Positions 1 through 9,852 of a stretch of DNA of 64,000 nucleotides are shown piece after piece (within the stretch, counting starts at the first letter, position 1; every line of letters starts with the position of its first letter). A model generated the notes under the pieces. That model had not been told where the DNA came from. It searched no databases and saw only the letters and a program-made list of their open reading frames with translations. Location of the stretch: NCBI RefSeq assembly GCF_018398875.1, contig NZ_JAGWDK010000002.1, forward strand, positions 310,001 to 374,000. The letters run 5' to 3'. Origin of the DNA: Bradyrhizobium sp. sGM-13. Its GTDB lineage: Bacteria > Pseudomonadota > Alphaproteobacteria > Rhizobiales > Xanthobacteraceae. Both the position numbers and the translations under genes were made by a program.

Positions 1-585
1 CACGATGGCACTGATCGAATGCTCGGCTTCCGTCCATGGCACATGGTGCAGCAGCCACGAGCCGGGCGGCTCCGTCGCAAAATCCGCCGCAGCCGCTTCG
101 GGCACGGCGTCGAGATCGATCAGCCTGTCCTCGATGGCGAATGGCACGCCGTCGGCGCTGTGACGGCATGCAATCGCGATCACCTTTCCGGTTTTGCCTG
201 CGCCTAGGCGGGCGCGGTCGGTGGCGTTTGCAGTGCGCCGCGAGCACTGGATCAACTCGTAGCCGTAACTGCGGCCGAGCGCGTTTATCTCCGCGCGGAT
301 ATCGGCGATCTTGAGCACCGCCGACAGAAATGTGGGACGCCGGACAAAGCTGCCGGCCTTGCGCCGCCGCTCGATGAGATCGGCTTGCGCAAGTTCCGAC
401 AGCGCCTTGCTCACTGTCATGCGCGAGCAGCCATAGCGCAACATCAGCTCGTGCTCGAACGGGATGCGGTGACCGGGCGGCCATTCTCCGGTGAGGATGC
501 GGCGCTCGATGTCGATCCGGATCCGCTTGTACAGCGTCGGCTTGTCGGCCGATTGGAGTTTGCCGCGATCAGTGGCGAGGCTCAT
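1..585 (-). CDS. hutC: Histidine utilisation repressor HutC (GntR family), 3' end outside the window
   Basis: The visible 195 residues begin MSLATDRGKLQSADK and continue with a GntR winged helix (roughly residues 18-85, containing GEWPPGHRIPFEHEL and GCSRMTVSKALSEL). They then enter a UTRA ligand-binding domain. HutC represses hut genes and is released by urocanate; that is family knowledge. The ATG overlaps the hutF stop as ATGA, so hutF and hutC are translationally coupled and lie divergently from hutIHU. The gene is truncated only by the window edge. Identification is strong because of both the domain order and the hut neighbourhood. Confidence 0.93.
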   Translation of the reverse strand, partial: MSLATDRGKLQSADKPTLYKRIRIDIERRILTGEWPPGHRIPFEHELMLRYGCSRMTVSKALSELAQADLIERRRKAGSFVRRPTFLSAVLKIADIRAEINALGRSYGYELIQCSRRTANATDRARLGAGKTGKVIAIACRHSADGVPFAIEDRLIDLDAVPEAAAADFATEPPGSWLLHHVPWTEAEHSISAIV

Positions 586-1940
586 GCCACGAGCCTCCGC
601 ACCGCTGCGTTGAACGTCTCACGCGCGCTCTTGCGGAGCCGGTGACATCCATGCGCGACGACTTTGGCGCCGCCAGCCCAGACCGTGTCGACGGCACCTG
701 CGCCCGCTGCAAAAATCCAGCCGTCGAGGACGGCATCCCCCCGACGCCCGGCGAGCGAGGGATGGGTGGTGTCGAGAGACACGATGTCGGCGCGTGCACC
801 GGCCTGGAGGCCGGGAGCTGGCTGTGCGAGCGCCCGGGCGCCGCCGGTGAGTGCAGCGTCGAACAGTGCACGGCCGGTCGACAGGCCGGGACCGCCGGAC
901 AGCACATTGCGCTCATGGTGTTTCAAGCGCTGGCCATATTCGAGCTGACGCAGTTCGTCGGTGACGCCCACCAGCACGTTGGAGTCCGTCCCGATGCCGA
1001 ACCGCCCGCCGGCATCGAGGAATTCTCGGGCCGGAAGAATGCCGTCGCCAAGACTGGCTTCCGTAATCGGGCAGAGTCCGGCGACCGCGCCGCTTCTTGC
1101 CAGTGCGGTGGTTTCCGCTTCGGTCATATGGGTCGCATGGACCAGGCACCAGCGCTGATCGACGGGCGCATGTTCGAGCAGCCACTCAACCGGCCGCCGG
1201 CCCGACCAGGCGATGCATTCCTCGACTTCCCTGGCCTGTTCGGCGGCATGGATATGCATCGGCCCGGCTTCGGCCAATGGCGCGATGGCCGCTAATTCGT
1301 CAGGCGTCACGGCGCGCAGGCTGTGCGGGGCGATGCCGATATTGGCTCCGGGCAGCGTGCGGACGGCTGTCCGTGTGGCGTCAGTTAGTTTAGCAAACTG
1401 ATCGACCGAGCAGATGAACCGGCGCTGGCTGGCATGTGGTGCCGCTCCGCCGAACGAGCCGTGTGCATAGAAACTCGGCAGCAGCGTCAGCCCGATGCCG
1501 GAGATTTCGGCGGCCCGCGCAATTCGCGTCGCCATCTCCGCGGGGTTGGCGTAGGGCGCGCCGTCGTGGTCGTGATGGAGATAGTGGAATTCGCCGACGC
1601 GCGTATAGCCTTGCTCGAGCATCTCGACATAGAGCAGCGTGGCGACGGCTTCGGTGTCTTCCGGCGTCATTTCGAGCGCGAAGCGATACATCGTCTCGCG
1701 CCATGTCCAGAACGTATCCGCGGAATTGCCGCGCGTTTCGGCGAGCCCCGCCATGCCACGCTGGAACGCATGGCTATGCAGGCTCGCTATGCCCGGAATC
1801 GCCAGCTTGTAGCGTTCGTCCTGCGGTCCCGGCGCCACGCCGGCCGTAACCTTGGTGATGGTCTGATCTCTCACCACCACCTGCACGTCATCAGCCCACC
1901 CCGAGGGGAGCAGCGCTGATGCGAAATGCAGTGTCGACAT
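582..1940 (-). CDS. hutF: Formimidoylglutamate deiminase HutF
   Basis: This 452-residue amidohydrolase deiminates N-formimino-L-glutamate to N-formyl-L-glutamate and ammonia, the longer branch of histidine breakdown. The metal ligands are visible: HSH at residues 55-57, a downstream HIHAAEQ motif, HATHM, and GTDSN near residue 320. Length and the TRVGEFHYLHHD segment fit HutF rather than guanine deaminase or other relatives. It is the first gene of a leftward hutF-hutC unit and shares an 85-base spacer with hutI. The partner deformylase HutG is not in this window. Confidence 0.95.
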   Translation of the reverse strand: MSTLHFASALLPSGWADDVQVVVRDQTITKVTAGVAPGPQDERYKLAIPGIASLHSHAFQRGMAGLAETRGNSADTFWTWRETMYRFALEMTPEDTEAVATLLYVEMLEQGYTRVGEFHYLHHDHDGAPYANPAEMATRIARAAEISGIGLTLLPSFYAHGSFGGAAPHASQRRFICSVDQFAKLTDATRTAVRTLPGANIGIAPHSLRAVTPDELAAIAPLAEAGPMHIHAAEQAREVEECIAWSGRRPVEWLLEHAPVDQRWCLVHATHMTEAETTALARSGAVAGLCPITEASLGDGILPAREFLDAGGRFGIGTDSNVLVGVTDELRQLEYGQRLKHHERNVLSGGPGLSTGRALFDAALTGGARALAQPAPGLQAGARADIVSLDTTHPSLAGRRGDAVLDGWIFAAGAGAVDTVWAGGAKVVAHGCHRLRKSARETFNAAVRRLVA

Positions 1941-1954
1941 GTTTCGAAACCGGC

Positions 1955-1988
1955 TGGACAGAACACCAACATTTTATGTATAGACATA
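1955..1988. promoter_or_regulatory. Divergent hut promoter with putative HutC operator
   Basis: The hutF-hutI spacer contains the imperfect dyad TATGTATAGACATA (1975-1988). It closely resembles the TGTATATACA-type sites described for HutC. It overlaps a plausible hutI -10 (TATAGA, 1979-1984) placed 18 bases after a TGGACA -35 (1955-1960), so repressor binding would block the promoter. The assignment is by eye. Confidence 0.6.
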
Positions 1989-2025
1989 TAGATACGTCAA
2001 GCTCCTGCCGCTGAAGGAGAGCTGC

Positions 2026-3240
2026 ATGGCCGAGCGCTTCGATCGAATCTGGCTCAACGCCCGGCTCGCCACGGTCCGGGAGGATCTGCCCGGGCTCGGT
2101 GTGATCGAGGACGGCCTGATCGCCGCGCGCGACGGACGCATCGCGTTCGCCGGCTGCCGTTCCGACTTTCCATTTGATGCCGATGCGGTAGAGCGGATCG
2201 ATTGCGCGGGGCGCTGGATCACGCCGGGACTGGTGGATTGTCATACCCATCTAGTCTTTGGCGGAAACCGCGCGCATGAGTTCGAGCTGCGGCTGCAGGG
2301 AGCGAGCTACGAAGAGATCGCGCGCGCCGGCGGCGGCATTGTCTCCACGGTCGCGGCGACGCGGGCGTCCAGCGAGGCCGAGCTTGTTGCCGGCGCCCTC
2401 CCAAGGCTCGATGCCCTGATCGGCGAGGGCGTGACGACGCTCGAGATCAAGTCCGGCTACGGGCTCGATACCGAAACGGAGATGCGTCAGCTATCGGCGG
2501 CGCGTGCGCTGGGTGATAAGCGGCCGGTCGCCATCAAGACGTCATTTCTCGGCGCGCATGCGACGCCCCCGGAAGCTGACGGTGACAAGGATCGGTACAT
2601 CGACCTTGTCTGCCGCGAGATGCTGCCGGCGGTGGCGAAGGCCGGATTGGCCGACGCCGTCGATGCCTTCATGGAAGGCATCGCGTTTTCGGGAGAGCAA
2701 ACGGCGCGGGTATTTCGCGCGGCAAAGGGGCTTGGATTGCCGGTCAAGCTGCATGCGGATCAACTGTCGAACCTCGGCGGCGCCGCGCTTGCCGCGGAAT
2801 TTTCGGCGTTGTCGGCCGATCATCTGGAACACACAGATGATGCCGGCGCCGCGGCAATGGCGCGAGCAGGGACGGTGGCCGTGCTGCTGCCGGGCGCGTT
2901 CTATTTTATTCGCGAGACGACGAAGCCGCCGGTCGAACTATTCCGCGCCCACGGCGTCAACATGGCACTTGCGACCGACTGCAATCCCGGCAGTTCGCCG
3001 CTGACGTCGCTGTTGCTTGTCATGAACATGGGCGCAACGCTGTTCCGGATAACCGTTGCCGAATGCCTCGCTGGCGTAACGCGGGAAGGCGCGCGCGCGC
3101 TCGGAATTCTCGGCGAGACCGGTACGCTCCAGGCGGGCAAATGGTGTGATCTTGCGATCTGGGAGATCGAGTGGCCGGCCGAGCTCGTTTACCGGATCGG
3201 CTTTAATCCGTTGCATAGCCGGGTGTGGAGGGGACAGTGA
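2026..3240 (+). CDS. hutI: Imidazolonepropionase HutI
   Basis: This 404-residue amidohydrolase opens the ring of 4-imidazolone-5-propanoate to give N-formimino-L-glutamate, the substrate of HutF. Metal ligands HTH lie at residues 73-75 in [31 protein letters not shown] (about residue 246) and [10 protein letters not shown] (about residue 318) are typical HutI motifs. The ATG at 2026 follows an AAGGAGA ribosome-binding site. The TGA stop overlaps the proposed GTG of hutH, making hutIHU one coupled operon in pathway-linked order. Confidence 0.96.
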   Translation: MAERFDRIWLNARLATVREDLPGLGVIEDGLIAARDGRIAFAGCRSDFPFDADAVERIDCAGRWITPGLVDCHTHLVFGGNRAHEFELRLQGASYEEIARAGGGIVSTVAATRASSEAELVAGALPRLDALIGEGVTTLEIKSGYGLDTETEMRQLSAARALGDKRPVAIKTSFLGAHATPPEADGDKDRYIDLVCREMLPAVAKAGLADAVDAFMEGIAFSGEQTARVFRAAKGLGLPVKLHADQLSNLGGAALAAEFSALSADHLEHTDDAGAAAMARAGTVAVLLPGAFYFIRETTKPPVELFRAHGVNMALATDCNPGSSPLTSLLLVMNMGATLFRITVAECLAGVTREGARALGILGETGTLQAGKWCDLAIWEIEWPAELVYRIGFNPLHSRVWRGQ

Positions 3241-4814
3241 GCCGCCCCGACGCCCCCATTGTGGTTTCGCCTGGAAGGGTCAGCCTCGACGATCTGGCGC
3301 AAGTCCTTGCCGGCGCTCCGGTCGTGCTCGATCCATCGTTCTGGCCGCGCGTTGAAGCAGCATCTTCGATTGTTGCGGCGGCCGCGCGCGCGGAAGCCCC
3401 AGCGTACGGCATCAATACCGGATTCGGAAAACTTGCGTCGAAACGGATTGCTGCCGACCAGACGGCGCTGCTGCAGCACAATCTCATTGTGTCGCATTGC
3501 TGCGGGGTGGGGCCGCCGACGCCGGAGCCGATCGTTCGCCTGATGATGGCGCTGAAGATCGTCTCGCTCGGGCGAGGCGCATCGGGCGTGCGCCGCGAAA
3601 TCATCGAGCAGCTCCAGGCCATGCTGGCGAAGGGCATTTGTCCGCTGGTGCCGCAGCAGGGGTCGGTCGGAGCCTCCGGCGATCTGGCGCCGCTCGCGCA
3701 TATGACGGCGGTCATGATCGGCGAGGGGCAGGCGCTGGTCGGCGGAAGCGTTGTGCCGGCCCGCGATGCACTGGCCGCCGCCGGTCTTGCGCCGGTGGCA
3801 CTCGGTCCGAAGGAAGGCCTCGCGCTGATCAACGGAACGCAGTTTTCGACGGCCTACGCCATTTCCGGATTGCTGCGCGCCCATGGCCTGGCCCGTGCGG
3901 CGCTAGTGACGGGCGCGTTGTCGGTCGACGCCGCGATGGCTTCGACGGCGCCGTTTCGTCCCGAAATCCAACAACTGCGCGGGCATGCCGGGCAAATCGC
4001 CGCCGGCGCGGCACTCACGGCGTTGCTTGAGGGTAGCGATATCCGCATGTCGCATTTGGAGGGCGACGAGCGCGTGCAGGATCCCTATTGCCTGCGCTGT
4101 CAGCCGCAGGTGGCCGGCGCCGCGCTCGATTTGCTGAGGCAAGCCGCCCGCACGCTGACGATCGAAGCCAACGCCGTCACCGATAACCCGCTGGTGCTGG
4201 TCGAGACCGAAGAGATCGTCTCGGGCGGCAATTTTCACGCGGAGCCGGTCGCTTTTGCCGCCGACCAGATTGCGCTGGCACTCTCCGAGATCGGGGCGAT
4301 CAGCGAACGACGCATCGCTACTCTAGTCGATCCCGCGCTCAATTTCGGTCTGCCGCCGTTCCTGACTCCCGATCCCGGCCTCAACTCCGGATTCATGATC
4401 GCCGAAGTGACGGCAGCCGCGCTCTATGCGGAGAATAAACAGCGCGCCACGGCCTGCTCGATCGACTCCACGCCGACCAGCGCCAACCAGGAAGATCACG
4501 TGTCGATGGCCGCACACGCGGCGCGGCGGTTGTCTGACATGGCGGACAATCTCGCCACCATCCTCGGCATCGAGCTATTGGTTGCGGCACAAGGCATTGG
4601 GCTGCGCGCACCGCATTCGACCAGTCCCGCACTGGCTGCCGTGATTGCTGTATTGCGCGAGCAGGTGCCGGCGCTCGGCGGCGATCGCTACATGGCCGAT
4701 GACCTCGCGACGGCAACGGCGCTGGTTGAAACCGGCGCGTTGCCGACGGCCGCTATGTCGGTGCTTGAGAGTAACCCGTTTCCAATCCTTGCCGAGAGAG
4801 GCTCTTTGTCATGA
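3237..4814 (+). CDS. hutH: Histidine ammonia-lyase HutH
   Basis: This enzyme deaminates L-histidine to trans-urocanate. The MIO prosthetic group forms from the Ala-Ser-Gly triad, seen at residues 146-148 in [23 protein letters not shown] and [16 protein letters not shown] are further family motifs. I chose the GTG at 3237: it overlaps the hutI stop (GTGA) and sits five bases after GGAGG, whereas the in-frame GTG at 3225 lacks a ribosome-binding site. The 525-residue length is slightly above the usual ~510. The stop overlaps the hutU ATG. Confidence 0.95.
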   Translation: MSRPDAPIVVSPGRVSLDDLAQVLAGAPVVLDPSFWPRVEAASSIVAAAARAEAPAYGINTGFGKLASKRIAADQTALLQHNLIVSHCCGVGPPTPEPIVRLMMALKIVSLGRGASGVRREIIEQLQAMLAKGICPLVPQQGSVGASGDLAPLAHMTAVMIGEGQALVGGSVVPARDALAAAGLAPVALGPKEGLALINGTQFSTAYAISGLLRAHGLARAALVTGALSVDAAMASTAPFRPEIQQLRGHAGQIAAGAALTALLEGSDIRMSHLEGDERVQDPYCLRCQPQVAGAALDLLRQAARTLTIEANAVTDNPLVLVETEEIVSGGNFHAEPVAFAADQIALALSEIGAISERRIATLVDPALNFGLPPFLTPDPGLNSGFMIAEVTAAALYAENKQRATACSIDSTPTSANQEDHVSMAAHAARRLSDMADNLATILGIELLVAAQGIGLRAPHSTSPALAAVIAVLREQVPALGGDRYMADDLATATALVETGALPTAAMSVLESNPFPILAERGSLS

Positions 4815-6481
4815 ACCGCCGACTGGACAACGACCGCATCATCCGGGCGCCCCACGGGCCCGAGATCAGCGCCAAGAGCTGGCTGACGGAAGCGCCGCTT
4901 CGAATGCTGATGAACAATCTCGATCCCGACGTTGCCGAACGGCCGAGCGAACTCGTCGTCTATGGCGGAATCGGCCGTGCCGCCCGCGACTGGGACAGTT
5001 TTGACCGGATCGTCGCCTCGCTGCGCAAGCTCGAAGGCGACCAGACGCTGGTGGTGCAGTCGGGCAAGCCGGTCGGAATTTTCCGCACCCATGCCGATGC
5101 ACCGCGCGTGCTGATCGCGAACTCGAATCTGGTGCCTCACTGGGCGACGCTCGATCACTTCAATGAGCTCGACAAGGCCGGGCTGATGATGTTCGGCCAG
5201 ATGACGGCCGGATCGTGGATCTACATCGGCAGCCAGGGCATCGTGCAGGGGACGTACGAAACGTTTGTCGAGGTCGGGCGGCGTCACTACGGCGGCAACC
5301 TCGCGGGCAAGTGGATCTTGACGGCGGGTCTCGGCGGCATGGGCGGCGCGCAGCCGCTCGCCGCGACCATGGCCGGGGCGTCGATGCTCGCGATCGAATG
5401 CCAGCCGAGCCGCATCGAGATGCGGTTGCGCACGGGTTACCTCGATCGACAGGCAAGCTCGCTTGACGAGGCGCTCGCGATCATGACGGAGGCGACGCAG
5501 AACAAGAAGCCAGTTTCAGTCGGCCTGCTCGGCAATGCCGCCGAACTCTTTCCCGAGCTGGTGCGCCGCGGCGTCAGGCCGGACATCGTTACCGACCAGA
5601 CCAGCGCGCACGATCCGATCAACGGCTATTTGCCGAAGGGATGGACGCTTGCCGAGTGGGAGTCGAAACGCGAGGCCGACCCGAAAGCAGTTGAAGTTGC
5701 GGCCAAGACCTCCATGGTCGGCCATGTCCAGGCCATGCTGGATTTCCACGCGCAAGGCATTCCCACGCTCGACTATGGCAACAACATCCGCCAGATGGCG
5801 AAGGACATGGGATTGAAGAACGCGTTCGATTTCCCTGGCTTCGTACCGGCCTACATCCGTCCGCTGTTTTGCCGCGGCGTCGGCCCGTTCCGGTGGGCGG
5901 CGCTCTCGGGCGATCCCGAAGACATTTTCCGGACCGACGCCAAGGTCAAGGAGCTGATGCCTGATGACAAGCATCTGCGCAACTGGCTCGACATGGCGAA
6001 AGCACGGATCAAGTTCCAGGGCCTGCCGGCACGAATCTGCTGGGTCGGCCTTGGCGATCGCCACCGGCTCGGCATGGCGTTCAATGACATGGTGGCGCGC
6101 GGCGAACTGAAGGCGCCGATCGTCATCGGCCGCGATCATCTCGACAGCGGCTCGGTTGCGAGCCCAAACCGCGAAACCGAAGCGATGCGCGACGGCTCGG
6201 ATGCAGTGTCGGACTGGCCGCTGCTCAATGCGCTGCTCAATTGTGCCAGCGGGGCCACCTGGGTCTCGATACATCATGGCGGCGGCGTCGGGATCGGCTA
6301 TTCGCAACACGCCGGCATGGTCATTGTCGCCGACGGAACGCCGGAGGCGGCGCGTCGACTTGAACGCGTGTTGTGGAATGATCCGGCATCGGGAGTCATG
6401 CGTCATGCCGACGCCGGCTACGAAAGCGCGATTGCATGTGCCCGCGCCAACGGGCTCGATCTGCCCGGTCTGACGTTGTAG
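4811..6481 (+). CDS. hutU: Urocanate hydratase HutU
   Basis: This 556-residue cytosolic enzyme uses tightly bound NAD+ to hydrate urocanate to 4-imidazolone-5-propanoate. The Gly-rich NAD-binding stretch [21 protein letters not shown] is near residues 171-191. [24 protein letters not shown] and the C-terminal [15 protein letters not shown] are hallmark segments. Length equals the usual family size. It is the last gene of hutIHU, its ATG overlapping the hutH stop. Confidence 0.97.
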   Translation: MNRRLDNDRIIRAPHGPEISAKSWLTEAPLRMLMNNLDPDVAERPSELVVYGGIGRAARDWDSFDRIVASLRKLEGDQTLVVQSGKPVGIFRTHADAPRVLIANSNLVPHWATLDHFNELDKAGLMMFGQMTAGSWIYIGSQGIVQGTYETFVEVGRRHYGGNLAGKWILTAGLGGMGGAQPLAATMAGASMLAIECQPSRIEMRLRTGYLDRQASSLDEALAIMTEATQNKKPVSVGLLGNAAELFPELVRRGVRPDIVTDQTSAHDPINGYLPKGWTLAEWESKREADPKAVEVAAKTSMVGHVQAMLDFHAQGIPTLDYGNNIRQMAKDMGLKNAFDFPGFVPAYIRPLFCRGVGPFRWAALSGDPEDIFRTDAKVKELMPDDKHLRNWLDMAKARIKFQGLPARICWVGLGDRHRLGMAFNDMVARGELKAPIVIGRDHLDSGSVASPNRETEAMRDGSDAVSDWPLLNALLNCASGATWVSIHHGGGVGIGYSQHAGMVIVADGTPEAARRLERVLWNDPASGVMRHADAGYESAIACARANGLDLPGLTL

Positions 6482-6536
6482 CGCTCCGGACTTTCCTGCG
6501 CGGGTATTCCCAGAGGGGAGGATTTCCTTCCTTGTT

Positions 6537-6632
6537 GTAAATACACAGAGTTTACCTATATAGTACCGCAGGGGTCGCTGACCCGCATAATTCATTTGGT
6601 TCTCCGGTCAGGCCCGTCATTCAGGCGGGCCG
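6537..6632 (+). promoter_or_regulatory. Structured leader upstream of the uracil catabolism operon
   Basis: The 175-base spacer after hutU holds three inverted repeats. They are GTAAA-N9-TTTAC (6537-6555), a compact hairpin GGGTC-GCT-GACCC (about 6572-6584), and GGCCCG-N9-CGGGCC (about 6612-6632) just before the first URC gene. The first could be a regulator site and the other two RNA stems. No known riboswitch consensus was recognised. Coordinates of the last stem may be off by one base. Confidence 0.35.
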
Positions 6633-6656
6633 TTGCCGTTTTGGGACTACCGAACG

Positions 6657-7907
6657 ATGAGCAATTCCAATCGTATCGACCATATTCGGCTGACATCGCA
6701 TCCGGTGCCTGGTGCGACGCATGAATTCCCGATCCTGTGGGGAGCGCCGACCGCGCGTGAACGTGGTCCGATCATCGGGACGGTATCGCGTCCGCAGGAT
6801 CGCAACGTGATTGGCAGTCACGGGGGCTCCTATGCGGTCTACCGCGCACTTGCCGTTTCTTCGGGTGCGCTGGATCCGATCCGTCGGCCCGACCTGACCA
6901 ACACACACCCGGCCGCGACCATTGGGCCGTTCTCGCAATGGATGAATCCGGAACGCATTGTTGCGCTCGATCCGTGGGGACATCTCGTCGCGGAGAACTT
7001 TCGCGCCGAAATCACGGAAGGCATCGATATCCGGCCGAGCATCGCGATCACGCGCGCCCGTCTCGATCTGCCGGAAATTCAGGCGGCTCTGGCCGCCAAG
7101 CGGTTGGTAGCTGATGGCCAATTCGTTCACGCCAGCGGCTCCGTCTCCGTCGTCAAGATCGCGATCGATCCGGTCTGGCACCTGCCCGGGATCGCGCAAC
7201 GCTTCGGCACGAGCGTGACTAGTCTGCGGCGCGCGCTGTTCGAACAGACCGCGGGCATGTTTCCCGAGCTTGTCACGCGTCCGGATCTGAAAGTCTTTCT
7301 TCCGCCGATTGGCGGCACGACCGTCTATCTGTTCGGCGATGTCACGAAGCTTCCGGACCATCGGACCAAAATCACCTGTCGCGTTCATGACGAGTGCAAC
7401 GGTTCGGATGTTTTCGGCTCGGACATTTGCACCTGCCGTCCATATCTCATTCAGGGCATCGAGGAATGCGCGCGCGCCGGACAATCCGGTGGTCTGGGCG
7501 TTATCGTCTACAACCGCAAGGAAGGCCGGGCGCTCGGCGAGGTCACGAAATTTCTGGTCTACAATGCGCGCAAGCGTCAGGAAGATGGCGACGATGCATC
7601 CGCATATTTCGAACGAACGGAATGCGTTGCCGGAGTGCAGGATGCGCGTTTCCAGCAACTGATGCCGGATGTCATTCACTGGCTGGGATTGAAGCGCATC
7701 GATCGCTTCATCTCGATGAGCGACATGAAGTATGATGCGCTGACGGGGCAGGGTATCGACATTGTCGAGCGCGTCGCCATTCCCGATTACATGATTCCCG
7801 CCGACGCCCATGTGGAAATGGCCGCGAAGAAAGCCGCGGGATATTTTTCACCTGACACGAAGCCTGAGGACCTGATCGCCTCCGGTCGACCGCTCGAAAA
7901 ATACTAG
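6657..7907 (+). CDS. URC1-type GTP cyclohydrolase II-like protein of uracil catabolism
   Basis: This 416-residue protein has a RibA-like (GTP cyclohydrolase II) fold after a long N-terminal extension. The three zinc-ligand cysteines are conserved at about residues 247, 258 and 260 in HDECNGSDVFGSDICTC. The segment after them (RPYL) differs from the RCDCG of riboflavin enzymes. YNRKEGRALG matches the downstream RibA motif. The URC1 subfamily was defined genetically in the yeast Lachancea kluyveri as essential for using uracil as nitrogen source. The following DUF1688 and UPRT genes match URC4 and URC6, so uracil degradation rather than riboflavin synthesis is inferred. Confidence 0.85.
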   Translation: MSNSNRIDHIRLTSHPVPGATHEFPILWGAPTARERGPIIGTVSRPQDRNVIGSHGGSYAVYRALAVSSGALDPIRRPDLTNTHPAATIGPFSQWMNPERIVALDPWGHLVAENFRAEITEGIDIRPSIAITRARLDLPEIQAALAAKRLVADGQFVHASGSVSVVKIAIDPVWHLPGIAQRFGTSVTSLRRALFEQTAGMFPELVTRPDLKVFLPPIGGTTVYLFGDVTKLPDHRTKITCRVHDECNGSDVFGSDICTCRPYLIQGIEECARAGQSGGLGVIVYNRKEGRALGEVTKFLVYNARKRQEDGDDASAYFERTECVAGVQDARFQQLMPDVIHWLGLKRIDRFISMSDMKYDALTGQGIDIVERVAIPDYMIPADAHVEMAAKKAAGYFSPDTKPEDLIASGRPLEKY

Positions 7908-7928
7908 GGCGGATCAGGGCCATTGATC

Positions 7929-9167
7929 GTGACAGCAGACGCAACGGCAGACGGCCTATCTCTTTTAAGTGCGGAAGCGGTGCGCAGTCGCGCGCACCGG
8001 ATGCTGGAAATCGGCTTGAACGACCAGCTTCAGCATTTCCAAGTCGATCTTGGCCGGCTCGACGAAGCGGTTGATCTCGTGCTTGCAGTAACGCGCAAGG
8101 CCTATCCGACATTCGATGTTCCCTTTCATTCGCGCTGGCGCCATTTTGTCGTCGGCGGCATCGATCGCTGGGCAGCACTTGCCGACGCCAGGAACTGGCG
8201 CGACAGGAAAGAGCGCGCCCGCGCCGAGTTTGACCTTGCCATGATCAGCGTGCTGCTTGACGCCGGAGCAGGTCCGTCGTGGCGCTATCGCGATCTCTTG
8301 ACGGGCGCAAGTATCGGCCGTTCGGAGGGGCTGGCGCTTGCCAGTCTGGACATGTTTGCGCGCGGCGTCTTTTCAGCGAAAGTTGACGAACCGTTGCGAG
8401 CGGATGCCGCTGTGCTTCAGCGGCTGACAGTTGCCGATCTGCAGACTGGCTTTCAGGTTGCGGACGATAATCCGCTGGTTGGCCTCGAGGGCCGCATCAG
8501 CCTTCTTCGCCGGCTCGGCGAAGTAGCATCGGCGTCGCCGCAGATATTCGCCCGCGGCGACACGGCTCGGCCCGGCGGGTTGTTCGATCACCTCACAGGG
8601 ACGGCCGACGCGGGGGTGATCGCGGCCTCGACGATTTTGTCGGAGCTTTTGCGCCAACTAGGGCCGATCTGGCCGTCGCGCATAACGCTCGGCGGAATTC
8701 CGTTAGGGGATTGCTGGCATCATCCGGCGCTCAAGACCGAGGATGCGACCAGTGGACTGGTGCCGCTGCACAAGCTCTCGCAGTGGCTGTCGTATTCGCT
8801 GATCGAGCCGATACAGCGGGCGGGGCTGCAAGTGACGGATATCGACGATCTGACGGGCCTCGCGGAATACCGCAACGGCGGATTGTTCGTCGACGCCGGG
8901 GTACTGGTGCTGCGCGACTCCACGGACGCGCAACGCGAACATGATGTCGCCTCTACGCTCGTGGTCGAGTGGAGGGCGCTGACCGTCGCGCTGCTGGACC
9001 GGCTGGCCGATCTGCTGCGGCAACGCATTGGTGTTGACGCGGTCTCGCTTCCACTGGCGAAGATTCTGGAAGGCGGCACCTGGGCGGCGGGCAGGGCGCT
9101 GGCGTTCGCGCGCCGGCCCGACGGTTCGCCGCCCCTCAAGGTCAATAGCGACGGTACGGTTTTCTAG
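7929..9167 (+). CDS. DUF1688 family protein (URC4-type, uracil catabolism)
   Basis: This 412-residue protein matches the DUF1688 family, with segments such as [33 protein letters not shown] and [18 protein letters not shown]4, the yeast member, is required for the URC route; its reaction is not firmly assigned. I prefer the GTG at 7929, nine bases after AGGG, over the TTG at 7923. The gene lies 21 bases after the RibA-like gene and 32 before upp, so the three probably form one transcript. No other domain was recognised. Confidence 0.85.
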   Translation: MTADATADGLSLLSAEAVRSRAHRMLEIGLNDQLQHFQVDLGRLDEAVDLVLAVTRKAYPTFDVPFHSRWRHFVVGGIDRWAALADARNWRDRKERARAEFDLAMISVLLDAGAGPSWRYRDLLTGASIGRSEGLALASLDMFARGVFSAKVDEPLRADAAVLQRLTVADLQTGFQVADDNPLVGLEGRISLLRRLGEVASASPQIFARGDTARPGGLFDHLTGTADAGVIAASTILSELLRQLGPIWPSRITLGGIPLGDCWHHPALKTEDATSGLVPLHKLSQWLSYSLIEPIQRAGLQVTDIDDLTGLAEYRNGGLFVDAGVLVLRDSTDAQREHDVASTLVVEWRALTVALLDRLADLLRQRIGVDAVSLPLAKILEGGTWAAGRALAFARRPDGSPPLKVNSDGTVF

Positions 9168-9199
9168 GGCTGGTTTTGGCGATTTCTGGGAGCAAGAGC

Positions 9200-9829
9200 A
9201 TGGAAGGCGTTACGATTGTGGATCACCCGCTGGTCCAGCACAAGCTTACGCTGATCCGCGACAAGACGATTTCGACCAAGTCTTTTCGCGAGCTCCTCAA
9301 GGAGATCGGCATGCTGCTTTGTTACGAGGTGACTCGCGACCTGCCGTTAACCGATGTGGAGGTCGAGACGCCGCTTGCACGAATGCACTCGGCCAAGATC
9401 GCGGGTAAGAAACTGGTTTTCGTGCCGGTGTTGCGGGCAGGGGTGACCTTTGTCGACGGAATGCTGGACCTCGTTCCGACCGCCCGCGTCGCGCATATCG
9501 GGCTCTACCGCGAACCGCATTCGTTCGTGGCGGTCGAATATTTCTTCAAATCGCCGTCCGATCTTCACGAGCGACTGGCAATCGTGGTGTCACCGGTACT
9601 TGCGACGGCGAACACGGCTGTGGCGGCGGTGGACCGGCTGAAGGAGCGCGGCGCGAAGGATATTCGGCTGGTATGCCTGCTCGCCGCGCCGGAAGGTGTA
9701 GAGCGCTTCCGAGGCCTGCATCCCGATGTGCGATTGTGGACGGCCGGTATCGACGAGGGGCTCGATGCAAACGCCTTTATCCTGCCAGGTCTCGGTGATG
9801 CAGGCGACCGCGCCTACGGGACGCGATAA
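9200..9829 (+). CDS. upp: Uracil phosphoribosyltransferase (URC6-type)
   Basis: This UPRT would convert uracil and PRPP to UMP. In the URC route the yeast homologue URC6 is part of uracil breakdown. The C-terminal uracil-binding motif [10 protein letters not shown] is intact, as is the central [13 protein letters not shown] segment. The PRPP loop reads [10 protein letters not shown] where classical enzymes have VDPMLATGGS, so the usual aspartate is replaced by serine. The ATG at 9200 (209 residues, the usual UPRT size) follows GGGAG by seven bases; a TTG at 9176 would add eight residues. It is the third gene of the URC operon and converges on amn. Confidence 0.9.
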   Translation: MEGVTIVDHPLVQHKLTLIRDKTISTKSFRELLKEIGMLLCYEVTRDLPLTDVEVETPLARMHSAKIAGKKLVFVPVLRAGVTFVDGMLDLVPTARVAHIGLYREPHSFVAVEYFFKSPSDLHERLAIVVSPVLATANTAVAAVDRLKERGAKDIRLVCLLAAPEGVERFRGLHPDVRLWTAGIDEGLDANAFILPGLGDAGDRAYGTR

Positions 9830-9852
9830 GGCCCCGACAGGTCTCGGCACGC

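Noticed and set aside
2485-2832. Antisense ORFs within hutI
   Set aside because: High-GC shadow frames without ribosome sites or homology features.
5516-6595. 359-residue antisense ORF to hutU
   Set aside because: Codon usage and motifs clearly support hutU on the plus strand.
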